Below, piece after piece: positions 21,480 through 28,642 of a stretch of DNA of 51,093 nt. The notes below the pieces were generated by a model. That model was not told the origin of the DNA. It saw only the letters and a program-made list of their open reading frames with translations, and ran no database searches. Position numbers and translations under genes: made by a program. The DNA comes from an uncultured Gemmiger sp. (GTDB lineage: Bacteria > Bacillota > Clostridia > Oscillospirales > Ruminococcaceae). How positions within the stretch are numbered: position 1 is the first letter of the stretch; every line of letters starts with the position of its first letter. Location: assembly GCA_947631565.1 (NCBI GenBank), contig CANRLV010000009.1, forward strand, positions 1-51,093, read 5' to 3'.

Positions 21480-21546
21480 TCGGGCGGGCGGAATCGAACC
21501 GCCGCGCGAGGCGCGGGTGGACCTCACGCCCTATCCTGGCGCCCGC
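21480..21546 (-). tRNA. tRNA-like element B, short, non-canonical anticodon arm
   Basis: A 67-nt minus-strand element. The acceptor pairs CGGGCG/CGCCCG (6 bp; the first pair is G-A mismatched), the T arm is perfect (GGCGG-TTCGATT-CCGCC) and a D-like arm is present (GGAT...GTCC). The anticodon arm is compressed to CCGCG-CCTCG-CGCGG and runs into the T stem, with no 7-nt loop and no U33. It lies 4 nt after a second tRNA-like element. The T arm and acceptor argue for real tRNA ancestry, but decoding function looks lost. It could be a tRNA mimic. Confidence 0.45.
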
Positions 21547-21550
21547 GTGT

Positions 21551-21621
21551 TGCCAACGGCTGGGCTTGAACCAGCGACATACCTCCGGGTGCGGTGCTCT
21601 GACCCGCTGAGCTACGTTGGC
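21551..21621 (-). tRNA. tRNA-like element A with abnormal anticodon arm
   Basis: A 71-nt minus-strand element. The acceptor stem is perfect (GCCAACG/CGTTGGC), the D arm is standard (GCTC-AGCGGGTCA-GAGC) and so is the T arm (GCTGG-TTCAAGC-CCAGC). The anticodon region between them is only about 20 nt (CCGCACCCGGAGGTATGTC) and does not form a 5-bp stem with a 7-nt loop. No amino acid identity is assigned. A functional tRNA is unlikely from the sequence; a degraded tRNA or a purposeful mimic are both possible. Confidence 0.5.
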
Positions 21622-21622
21622 A

Positions 21623-21679
21623 TGATCCCCGCCGTCCGGACGGCGGGGTGCAGGGCCGCGTCTGCGATGCATCTTTTTT
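21623..21679. other. Intergenic segment with a perfect 22-bp palindrome
   Basis: Upstream of the tRNA-like pair, the sequence at 21627-21648 is a perfect 22-bp palindrome (CCCCGCCGTCC and its complement) with no loop. A T-run follows at 21671-21677 on the plus strand. A further small inverted repeat CCGGGCA/TGCCCGG lies at 21724-21740, inside the next small reading frame. No gene was identified in the palindrome region itself. Confidence 0.55.
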
Positions 21680-21811
21680 TCAGACGGGCGCTGCTTTGAT
21701 TTCTATTCTGGGATATACACTCTCCGGGCATCTTGCCCGGCCCTCGGCGTCGGGCTGGAGCGAGGGATGATGGACATCCAGCGTCCGCGCCGGAGAATCG
21801 CTACCAGACAT
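21680..21811 (-). CDS. Possible 43-aa phage protein
   Basis: A short frame beginning MSGSDSPARTLDVHHPSLQP. Its ATG overlaps the last codons of the 50-aa gene (ATGTCTGGTAG), with a weak GGGGTG upstream. It is Arg/Pro-rich with no recognised domain. It is included because the region otherwise would hold 300 bp without a gene and the overlap fits coupled translation. It may equally be non-coding. Confidence 0.3.
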   Translation of the reverse strand: MSGSDSPARTLDVHHPSLQPDAEGRARCPESVYPRIEIKAAPV

Positions 21812-21953
21812 CACCCCGCGCCAGGTGGCGCGTCCGTTTCGCGTGTCTGATCCAGATGTGCCCACCGGGCGGGGCCGGCACGGGACGGGGCATATTCTTC
21901 TCACGCTCATTAACGGGCGCCGGACCATAGCTGTAAATGATTAAGAAAATCAT
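21801..21953 (-). CDS. Small basic phage protein, coupled to the J-domain gene
   Basis: A 50 aa protein beginning MIFLIIYSYGPAPVNEREK. Its ATG shares an ATGA overlap with the J-domain gene stop and has GGAGG ten bases upstream, so translation is likely. The C-terminal half is basic (GGHIWIRHAKRTRHLARGD). A short hydrophobic N terminus could associate with membrane. No family was recognised. Confidence 0.45.
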   Translation of the reverse strand: MIFLIIYSYGPAPVNEREKNMPRPVPAPPGGHIWIRHAKRTRHLARGDVW

Positions 21954-22477
21954 CCGTTCGGCGCCTCCATCACGCGGCGGCACTCGTCGTAGGAGCTTTG
22001 CAGGCGGTTGAAGGCCACCTCGTCGCCCCCGACGTCGGGGTGCATGGCTTTAGCCATGCGGTGGTACTGGGTCTTGAGTTCGTCCATGCTGACCGGGCGC
22101 TTGGAAAACCCAAGGGCCATAAAGCACGGCTCGAGCGGCGGCTCCGTGGGGCCGGCCGGCAGCGCCGGCAGCCCGGAAAGGATGATGTCAAGGGTAATGA
22201 TACCCTGCTCAGAGGCCCGCGCAAGCCCTTCCAGCGTAAGCACAATGGCCATCAGCAGGTCGGACGCATAGGAAAGGCCGTAGCCGGCTTCGGCGCTCTT
22301 GGCCTTGCTGTTCTCGAAACGGTACGCTTTGCCCTTGCGCCGCATCTCGACCCAGCACGAGGAGCCGTTGCGGCTGTCGTTATAATCGTACTGGTAGTCG
22401 TCGGCTTCGAGGCGCTTCATCACGCGGGCCAGCTTTGCCTCGGTCTCGCTCATGGACGCCATGTAGTGTTTGCCCAT
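21950..22477 (-). CDS. Phage J-domain (DnaJ-like) protein
   Basis: A 175 aa protein starting at MGKHYMASMSETEAKL; its ATG overlaps the radical-SAM gene stop (TGATG). The last 50 residues form a J domain: MALGFSKRPVSMDELKTQYHRMAKAMHPDVGGDEVAFNRLQ, with the HPD motif that stimulates DnaK ATPase. The preceding 120 residues (YDYNDSRNGSSCWVEMRRKGKAYRFENSK) form a phage-specific domain. The C-terminal position of the J domain is unusual compared with DnaJ, but similar phage proteins exist. It may recruit host DnaK to a replication or capsid complex. Confidence 0.78.
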   Translation of the reverse strand: MGKHYMASMSETEAKLARVMKRLEADDYQYDYNDSRNGSSCWVEMRRKGKAYRFENSKAKSAEAGYGLSYASDLLMAIVLTLEGLARASEQGIITLDIILSGLPALPAGPTEPPLEPCFMALGFSKRPVSMDELKTQYHRMAKAMHPDVGGDEVAFNRLQSSYDECRRVMEAPNG

Positions 22478-23211
22478 CAGTTCTTGCCCCCATTCATGCA
22501 CGCCCGCAGGCTGTCTTTGATGTAGTAATCAAGGCCCAGCTCTTTGCAGACGCTTTCTGCGCTCCTGCCAAACCACGCCCAGTCGATATCAGACGGGTGG
22601 TAGTTGAGCTTGCCGATTTTGTAGCGGTCCACATAATCGACGTGCAGGCGCAGGAACTTTATCACATCAAAGTCGTCCAGAACCGGCTCCATCGACATCC
22701 ACGTTTTAATGCCGCGCGCATGAGCGTCCTGTAGGGCGGCGAGGCGTGTGGCGACCGGCACGCTCCCCGGCTCCGCGTGCGGCGGTTTGAGCGGAGATTC
22801 CTTTTCAGCGTCATATCCGGCATAAGTAACGCCGTACCAATCCTCGCTGTCCAGTAGGTCAAAGTCCCTGCTGCCGTCGCCTTTGGTGAGAATCTGGACG
22901 TGGTTGCCGGCGCCCTTGAGCAGTTTAATGATCTCCCGCGTGGCCGTGCTGTCATAGCCGCACGGGTACGGGTCGCAGGTAAAGCACAGGTGGATCGTCT
23001 CGCCGGTGATGCCCTCGCGCTTCAGCTGTTTTTCGACCTCGGCCACAATGTTCTTGCGCGGCTCAACATGGCTATGGAACGCCTCGCGCACGTCGTGGAG
23101 ATACATGGGGGCAAAGCAGTAGTAGCAGCGGTGCGGGCAGCCGGTGTAGATGTTCAGTGCCAGTTTGCCGTACTCCTTTGCCGCGCCTTTGGGCTCGTAA
23201 ATCGGCTTCAT
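22477..23211 (-). CDS. Radical SAM protein, spore photoproduct lyase-like (SPL family)
   Basis: A 244 aa radical SAM enzyme. The Fe4S4 motif is YTGCPHRCYYCFAPM (C-x3-C-x2-C), preceded by EPKGAAKEYGKLALNIY, the lead-in typical of the SPL/Rv2578c radical SAM group. Later segments LCFTCDPYPCGYDSTATREIIKLL, VQILTKGDGSRD and WMSMEPVLD are also characteristic. The family includes DNA-repair lyases and uncharacterised phage enzymes. It lies immediately downstream of the phage sliding clamp. The substrate is not evident; modification or repair of nucleic acid is plausible. Confidence 0.82.
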   Translation of the reverse strand: MKPIYEPKGAAKEYGKLALNIYTGCPHRCYYCFAPMYLHDVREAFHSHVEPRKNIVAEVEKQLKREGITGETIHLCFTCDPYPCGYDSTATREIIKLLKGAGNHVQILTKGDGSRDFDLLDSEDWYGVTYAGYDAEKESPLKPPHAEPGSVPVATRLAALQDAHARGIKTWMSMEPVLDDFDVIKFLRLHVDYVDRYKIGKLNYHPSDIDWAWFGRSAESVCKELGLDYYIKDSLRACMNGGKN

Positions 23212-23213
23212 GT

Positions 23214-24308
23214 TCAGTTCCCCCCTTTGTCAGGTTTCTCGCGGACGGGCAGGACGAGCGCGGACTGTTTCAGCGTCTGGTCGTCCTTGTCGCCTTTAAT
23301 CAGCACCGGCGAAAGGCCGCCGATGAAGTAGAGGACAGCGTTGTCCCCGCGGATGTTCTTGATGGCGTCCGTGATATAGCTCTGGTTGAAAGCGATCTTG
23401 AAGCCCTCAAGCCCCTTGGTCTCGGCCTCGACCGTCTCACTGAAACTGGCGGTCGAGTTGCCGGACGTTATCTCGATCTCGCCCTCCTTCTTGACGGTAA
23501 GCCGCATACTCACCATCGGCGTGGCAATCTGGCAACGGCGTACCGTCTCGAGGAAGCTTTTGCGGTCGAACTTAGCCCACTTCTCGCCGGGCTGCGGGTA
23601 GACGCTGCGGTAATTGAGAAATTCGCCGGTCTGCAGGCGGGTCAGCAGCGTGTACTCCCCGATGGTGAAGAACGCCGTGCGGGAGTCTGCCTGGATGGAA
23701 ACCGTGTCGGCGCCGTCAATGAGAGAGAGCACGGCACTGACAGCATCATTCGGGAGCGTGAAGCCGAAAGTGTTTCCGCAGGGAATCGTATCCCAAGCCG
23801 AGCGATAACCGTCCAGCGCAACAAGGTTGAGAACGCCATCGTCAGCGTCAAAGCGGATGCCACAGTGCGCCGGCTTCGTGTCCGCCTTGGAAACAGCGTA
23901 GAGCACGTCCTTCATGGCCTGCCGCAGCAGGGCGGCGTCAAAGCTCCAGGTGCCCGGGGCCGCCTGCGGGGGCTTCTGGTAAACGATGTTGGAGGCTTCG
24001 AGCGGGGATTGATTCAGCCAGATCTTGCCCGCCTTGATATGTACGGCGCCGGCCTCGCGGACCTCGATATCCACCTCAGCACCAGCGGGCAGATTCTGGA
24101 TGAGCTCGATGGAGCGGTCGTCCAGGCGCACGTCCTCGTCCACCTTTTCCGAGATGGTGCAGGTGGCCTGCAGGGTCTCGTTGACGATGGTGATGGCGTT
24201 GTCTTTGATGATGACGCCGGCCGGGAAGATGTCGTGCTGCTTGCTGTAGGGCACAGCGGCGCGCAGCTTGGCGAGCTTCGGGGCAAGCTCAGACTTGAGC
24301 AGTTTCAT
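23214..24308 (-). CDS. dnaN: Phage DNA polymerase III beta-subunit-like sliding clamp
   Basis: A 364 aa protein with the three-domain layout of bacterial beta clamps: MKLLKSELAPKLAKLRAAVPY...; middle domain with MKDVLYAVSKADTKPAHCGIRFD...LVALDGYRSAW, the conserved region I; and a last domain ending LYFIGGLSPVLIKGD...SALVLPVREK, equivalent to the P-(M/V)R ending of DnaN. It would tether polymerases and other proteins to DNA. SD AAGGAGG precedes the ATG. Two neighbours end in clamp-binding peptides (QLSLFG, QLTLF), supporting a functional phage clamp. Confidence 0.9.
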   Translation of the reverse strand: MKLLKSELAPKLAKLRAAVPYSKQHDIFPAGVIIKDNAITIVNETLQATCTISEKVDEDVRLDDRSIELIQNLPAGAEVDIEVREAGAVHIKAGKIWLNQSPLEASNIVYQKPPQAAPGTWSFDAALLRQAMKDVLYAVSKADTKPAHCGIRFDADDGVLNLVALDGYRSAWDTIPCGNTFGFTLPNDAVSAVLSLIDGADTVSIQADSRTAFFTIGEYTLLTRLQTGEFLNYRSVYPQPGEKWAKFDRKSFLETVRRCQIATPMVSMRLTVKKEGEIEITSGNSTASFSETVEAETKGLEGFKIAFNQSYITDAIKNIRGDNAVLYFIGGLSPVLIKGDKDDQTLKQSALVLPVREKPDKGGN

Positions 24309-25255
24309 GATTTGTCCTCCTTGATGTTGATGTTGTGCTGGTTGCAGAAATCCTCAAAGCAGGGGCCGCAGAAATATCCAATCGCCTTGCCGTTCTGGCC
24401 GTGGCTCCTGCCGGCCGTGATGCAGATCATGTTTTTACAGGGGGCCTCTTTGCCACAGCCAAGGCATTGGGCGTACCGCCTGCGGTGCTGTGCCTCGGAC
24501 ATATCCTCGTGGAGCAGTTCAGGCGGGAAGACTGGCGTCTCAGGCGTCCACAACGGGATGCCGCCGCGTCGTATGGCTTCATCCAAATTGCATTGCGCGC
24601 CCTCTACCCACGTTTCAGACGGCCTGTAGCTTTGCGACGCGACCACCCATTTCGCGGCGAGTGCTTGGGTCAGGATGGGGCGGCGGCAGCCGGTGAGGTA
24701 CAAGAAGGTGTTCTCGCCGGACAGCGTGGCAACGGGCGCGGTATCTTCCCCATCGGTCCTCGTGCCAAACCAGAAATTGTTGTCTTCGGGCGTGATGGTT
24801 CCGAGGTTGATAAGCTGAAACACGCGGGCCGGGTTGCAGGTCAGAAACAGGTAATTGTGCCGCGGCGTCTGGCGGCAGGTGTCGAGGATCTGCCGGATCA
24901 CTTCATCCGGCACGACGTTGCTGAAAAGGTCCCCCTGCGGGCAGACCGCAATGTTGGCGGGAACTTTCCTTTGCTCGAGGAGCGCGAGGCGGTATCGGTG
25001 GAAGGTCGGCATTGAGCCAAAGGGCGTATTGAGGGACCCATTGCGCCCCGTCTTCCACGGCTCGTCCAACTGGAAGATTTTTTTGTCGCCGTACACGGCG
25101 ATCTTGCTGGGCGTCGCGGCGCCGATGTTGAGCATCACGTTGCCCATGAATACTTCGGCGCGGTCCATCGCCTGGCAATCCTTGCAGCGTTTGCCGCAGC
25201 CAGTAAAGGGGTTCCATTCGAGGTCGTACCACCCTTCCGGGCCTTTTTTCATCAT
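24305..25255 (-). CDS. DUF5131 / phage Gp37-Gp68 family radical-SAM-like protein
   Basis: A 316 aa protein starting at MMKKGPEGWYDLEWNPFTG; AAAGGGG is eight bases upstream of this ATG. TGCGKRCKDCQAMDRAE is the Cys cluster (C-x3-C-x2-C) of the phage Gp37/Gp68 (DUF5131) family. Following segments FLTCNPARVFQLI and NFWFGTRTDG are standard for the family. The C-terminal 75 residues hold an extra zinc finger (CLGCGKEAPCKNMIC, FCGPCFEDFC). These proteins resemble radical SAM enzymes but no reaction is established. It overlaps the sliding clamp start and follows PcfJ. Confidence 0.8.
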   Translation of the reverse strand: MMKKGPEGWYDLEWNPFTGCGKRCKDCQAMDRAEVFMGNVMLNIGAATPSKIAVYGDKKIFQLDEPWKTGRNGSLNTPFGSMPTFHRYRLALLEQRKVPANIAVCPQGDLFSNVVPDEVIRQILDTCRQTPRHNYLFLTCNPARVFQLINLGTITPEDNNFWFGTRTDGEDTAPVATLSGENTFLYLTGCRRPILTQALAAKWVVASQSYRPSETWVEGAQCNLDEAIRRGGIPLWTPETPVFPPELLHEDMSEAQHRRRYAQCLGCGKEAPCKNMICITAGRSHGQNGKAIGYFCGPCFEDFCNQHNINIKEDKS

Positions 25256-25269
25256 TTGTCTATCCCCTT

Positions 25270-27477
25270 TCATGCGCTCGTGACGGCCACCGATTCAAGC
25301 AGGTCCGCCTTGAGCACGTCCATCAGCAGCTCCCCGGCGTGCTCTCCGAAATTCACCTTGGTCTTGTCCCGCGCCAGCTGGGCGAAATTCTCTTCACGGA
25401 GCATCTTGCTGGCGGCCTGCAGTTTCCAGTCTTCGATGGTAAGCCGTTTGACGATTTTGGCCTGCCATTCTTTCAGAAACGGCTCGGCTTCTTTGAGGGC
25501 CTTGTCCTGGCGGTCATACTTGGTGCGCTTCTGGCGAATGGTGCCGTCCGGCTCAATCTCCAGCGTGTACCACGGCGTATTTTCCTGTCCGACTTTGCGC
25601 AGGAACAGGATATAGGATTCTCGCCGCTCGATGCGGTCAAAGTACCTATTACTGCTCCCGGAGCAATGGTTGAGCACGTCTCCATCGTATAAGATGTCTT
25701 CAATCCTAGCGGGGGCCACGACGCAGAATTTCTTCCCGGCGTACTGGTATTTCTTTGCCAGCCCGGCAATCACAGCATCAACGTGCGGGTATTTCTTGGA
25801 TATCTTTGCCGCCCGTATTCTCAAGTCCGGGTTTTTCAGCTTGCGCACCATCTGCGCGTGCCTTTTATTGAGGTCTTTGCAGCGGTACACAATGGCGTCT
25901 GTGGTGTCGATCCCAGCGCGTGACGCCATCGAGAGGTAGTCATCCCATGTGGTGATGATCTGCCCGACCGATTCTCCCGTCATGTTCACTTGCGCCGTCA
26001 GATAGTTCTGAATCTGCAAAGGTGACATCCTGTCCAGAATGAAGCTGAGCCGGCTCGGCTCGATTTTTTCGTCCTGCATCCAAAGCAAGGTATCGTTCGG
26101 GATGGGGCGTTTCCCTTTCTCGTACTGGAGCCACAGGAGAGAAATCGCCCCGCCGTCACAGGCGCGCAGCCTCCGCAGCTGCTCGCCGCTGATTTTAAGG
26201 CTTTTTGTGAGTTCGCCATCTTTGAGATCCGTGCAGACGGACCCCCGTCCTTGTGACGTATCCAGAAAATCTTTTGCAAGGCGCGGTAGGCCGCTTTTCA
26301 CGATGCGCTCAAGGACCGGGTATTGCTTCTCTACGGCGAGATAATACTCTGGGTCCATTCGGTCAATCGTCTTGATGGCCATCGGGAGGCCGCTGCGCTT
26401 CAGTTCGTTCTTGGCAAGCGTAGGAACGGTGGATGGATAGATTGCGCCGTTCCAGCGCATGGTGGCTTGGTACCACGGTGCTGGCACCCCATATCCAAGC
26501 TCGGAACAGGCGCACCAGCGCAGGCCGCGGTTCGCATAATCCTCATACGCATAGGCTTTTACTTTGCCGCCTATGTAAAGCGTTCGGCGCGTCTCATGGT
26601 GATAAATCTCCGGCGTCTGATAGGCTCCCGGCCTGTATATCCTCCAAACCATAAACATTCGGACGGCAAAGCCGCCTTTGCACCGCTGGATCAGATATGC
26701 CGGGTCATGCGACGTCTCAATGCGGCCGGATTTGCCCGTTGCTTTGAACACAGCCGCACGTCCGCACCGCTGGCAGACAGTTTTTGCGTTGTGCTTTGGG
26801 GCTTTGATGGGAACGAATCTGCCGCATACGGAGCAGAAGCCGGCATCCGTGCCCTTGCGGGTGTAGTCGTAGAAGATGTAGTTTTCGGTGATCGCGTTCC
26901 GATGCACCCAGCGTTCCCAATCGACCGGCAGCTTCCCGATGAGGGCCATATCGGCATCCCACGGGTCAGTCTTGCGGCGGTGGCGGGCCTCGTTCTGCTT
27001 CTCGAGGATCTTCATCTGCCACCTGTGGATTGCTTCATCGTCGCCCATCTCGCTTTTCAGCCTTTTCTTGATGAGCTCGGCATCCCTTGCTGTGATCCAT
27101 GTATCCGTTTCCTTGGTGTACACGGGCCAGCCATACGCATGCACGTCCAGATTGCCCAGCATGGCCTCGCGCCATTTCTGGCATTGCATATCGTAGGTCA
27201 GGTACTTCCCGGCCTTATAGTCGATGAAAATCCGAAACGCCGGTTGCCGGCCGCCCGAGCGCAGCACGGCCGGCAGATACAGCCCAACTTCGAGGATGCC
27301 GTCAGCATCGCGGCAGCGCATATACAGCTTGTGCTTGTAGATGATGTATTTGCGCTTCTCGCCGCTGTACCAGATGGTTTCGGTTTTCTCGACCGGCACA
27401 TCCGCTTTAACGGCCGCCATCATCTCTTTCGAGGCGAGCGGCAGTTTGCGGGCCAAGAGGTCAGCTTTGCGCATCAT
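25270..27477 (-). CDS. PcfJ-like protein
   Basis: A 735 aa protein starting MMRKADLLARK after AGGAGG. Near residue 205 is a zinc-ribbon pair (CSVCGRFVPI...CQRCGRAA). The C-terminal third contains CVVAPARIEDILYDGDVLNHCSGSSNRYFDRIERRESYILFLRK...TLEIEPDGTI, the hallmark 'LxHC...Y..ri..g...ilFlR' of the PcfJ family. PcfJ was named in conjugative plasmids but is common in phages, usually after a PcfK gene as here. Function is unknown; links to replication or ssDNA have been suggested. It is the longest phage gene in the window. Confidence 0.85.
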   Translation of the reverse strand: MMRKADLLARKLPLASKEMMAAVKADVPVEKTETIWYSGEKRKYIIYKHKLYMRCRDADGILEVGLYLPAVLRSGGRQPAFRIFIDYKAGKYLTYDMQCQKWREAMLGNLDVHAYGWPVYTKETDTWITARDAELIKKRLKSEMGDDEAIHRWQMKILEKQNEARHRRKTDPWDADMALIGKLPVDWERWVHRNAITENYIFYDYTRKGTDAGFCSVCGRFVPIKAPKHNAKTVCQRCGRAAVFKATGKSGRIETSHDPAYLIQRCKGGFAVRMFMVWRIYRPGAYQTPEIYHHETRRTLYIGGKVKAYAYEDYANRGLRWCACSELGYGVPAPWYQATMRWNGAIYPSTVPTLAKNELKRSGLPMAIKTIDRMDPEYYLAVEKQYPVLERIVKSGLPRLAKDFLDTSQGRGSVCTDLKDGELTKSLKISGEQLRRLRACDGGAISLLWLQYEKGKRPIPNDTLLWMQDEKIEPSRLSFILDRMSPLQIQNYLTAQVNMTGESVGQIITTWDDYLSMASRAGIDTTDAIVYRCKDLNKRHAQMVRKLKNPDLRIRAAKISKKYPHVDAVIAGLAKKYQYAGKKFCVVAPARIEDILYDGDVLNHCSGSSNRYFDRIERRESYILFLRKVGQENTPWYTLEIEPDGTIRQKRTKYDRQDKALKEAEPFLKEWQAKIVKRLTIEDWKLQAASKMLREENFAQLARDKTKVNFGEHAGELLMDVLKADLLESVAVTSA

Positions 27478-28031
27478 ATCATCAACCTCCTGCCTTCCAC
27501 GTTGTACCAAGCGTTTGGCTTAATTTTCTGGCCATCGACGCGCAGAATGGCGATTCTCCTAATGTTCATATATTTTCCTTCTTGTGCAATGGCAAGAAGG
27601 TCCCCGATCTCTTTCCCCATCGCCATCGGATCTACGCTGCGAACGATAGCGTATCCATTTTTTGCCACCGCCGAGCACTCGTTGCAGTATCGGCTCAAAG
27701 GGCGTTGCGGATACTTTACCATGTACCGCAGGGATAGCATGAGGAATTCTTCAAGCGTGAGGCGATGGATAATATTCAGCTCCGTGCAAGAGATCATGGT
27801 GTCTTGTTCGTCGATATCTCCTCCCGCATCCACCAGCCAAAACTCATTCTCGCCGTTCCAATCGTAAAATTCGAGGCAGTCCAGCGGGTTCTCAGCGCAA
27901 TGAAAGCCGGTACCGCGGCACTGGGATTCATGCGTATAGTTCATGCCTGTGTGGTACACATAGCCGCCAGCCTTGCCGCACACCGCTTTCAGGCCCGGTG
28001 CAAAGCCTTTGACCGCCAGCATTTTAATCAC
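27474..28031 (-). CDS. Phage protein with GFHCxENPLDCL motif
   Basis: A 185 aa protein. Residues 1-65 contain MLAVKGFAPGLKAVCGK...CRGTGFHCAENPLDCLEFYDW, a motif found in many phage and ICE proteins of unknown function (DUF7666-like). The remainder is a helix-rich region with RLTLEEFLMLSLRYM and a single short CNEC. It lies between the PcfK-like and PcfJ-like genes and overlaps both by 4 bp, so it is part of the same translation unit. Confidence 0.65.
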   Translation of the reverse strand: MIKMLAVKGFAPGLKAVCGKAGGYVYHTGMNYTHESQCRGTGFHCAENPLDCLEFYDWNGENEFWLVDAGGDIDEQDTMISCTELNIIHRLTLEEFLMLSLRYMVKYPQRPLSRYCNECSAVAKNGYAIVRSVDPMAMGKEIGDLLAIAQEGKYMNIRRIAILRVDGQKIKPNAWYNVEGRRLMI

Positions 28032-28600
28032 CCGAACAAGGACAGCTGGATAACGTTGTCCTGCTTTGCTTTCTTCTCAGCGGCCTTATTCTTCGGCTTC
28101 GCTTCGCCGCTGTCCTTTGGCGCCGACTTTTTGGCGGTGGCTTTGGTCTTGGCGGGGGTGCTCGTCCCCGGTTTGATGGTAGCCGGCTTGCTCATTTCTT
28201 CCGCGCTGGGCATCTCGCCGGTGTGAATGAGCATCTGAAACTCGATGTCGGCCTTGGGGAAGTAAAACTGCACGGCCTTCTTATAGACCTCGAGGTCGGA
28301 GATCGCGTTGCTCGTGCCGTCCATGACGGCCGCGCAGCACTCGGAAAGGGAGCGCACGGTCTTGACGACGACCTCGGCAAAGCGGGTGTCCGATTTGCAG
28401 AACTGCCGGAGCGTGTTGGCGACGTGGCTCTTGACCTGTTCGGCCTTCCACGCGCCCTTGAAGGCTTTTTCCTCGGCGTCGATCTTGGCGATGGCTGCTG
28501 CGGTGTAGTCTTCTTCCGGCGCCGGGGGCAGTGCCAGGATGGGGTCTTGCCCGGTGGTTTCCGGGGCGGTGTTGATGTCGGTGTGTGTGGTTGGTTCCAT
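28028..28600 (-). CDS. PcfK-like protein with C-terminal clamp-binding peptide
   Basis: A 190 aa protein. Residues 60-130 match the PcfK-like family (HVANTLRQFCKSDTRFAEVVVKTVRSLSECC...SDLEVYKKAVQFYFPKADIEFQM). A Lys/Ala/Pro-rich linker then leads to VIQLSLFG at the very end. QLSLF is the consensus beta-clamp-binding motif, and this phage encodes its own clamp 3.7 kb downstream. PcfK and PcfJ often occur together; here the PcfJ gene is the next but one. Inference: a replisome-associated protein tethered to the clamp. Confidence 0.72.
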   Translation of the reverse strand: MEPTTHTDINTAPETTGQDPILALPPAPEEDYTAAAIAKIDAEEKAFKGAWKAEQVKSHVANTLRQFCKSDTRFAEVVVKTVRSLSECCAAVMDGTSNAISDLEVYKKAVQFYFPKADIEFQMLIHTGEMPSAEEMSKPATIKPGTSTPAKTKATAKKSAPKDSGEAKPKNKAAEKKAKQDNVIQLSLFG

Positions 28601-28642
28601 TGTCGGAGGCTCCTTTCTGCCGCGAATATGGGCGCGGCGCCC

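Noticed and set aside
25270-28600. A conjugative element based on PcfJ/PcfK-like genes.
   Set aside because: These families are common in phages. No relaxase, coupling protein or type IV secretion genes are present, whereas the phage structural module is complete.
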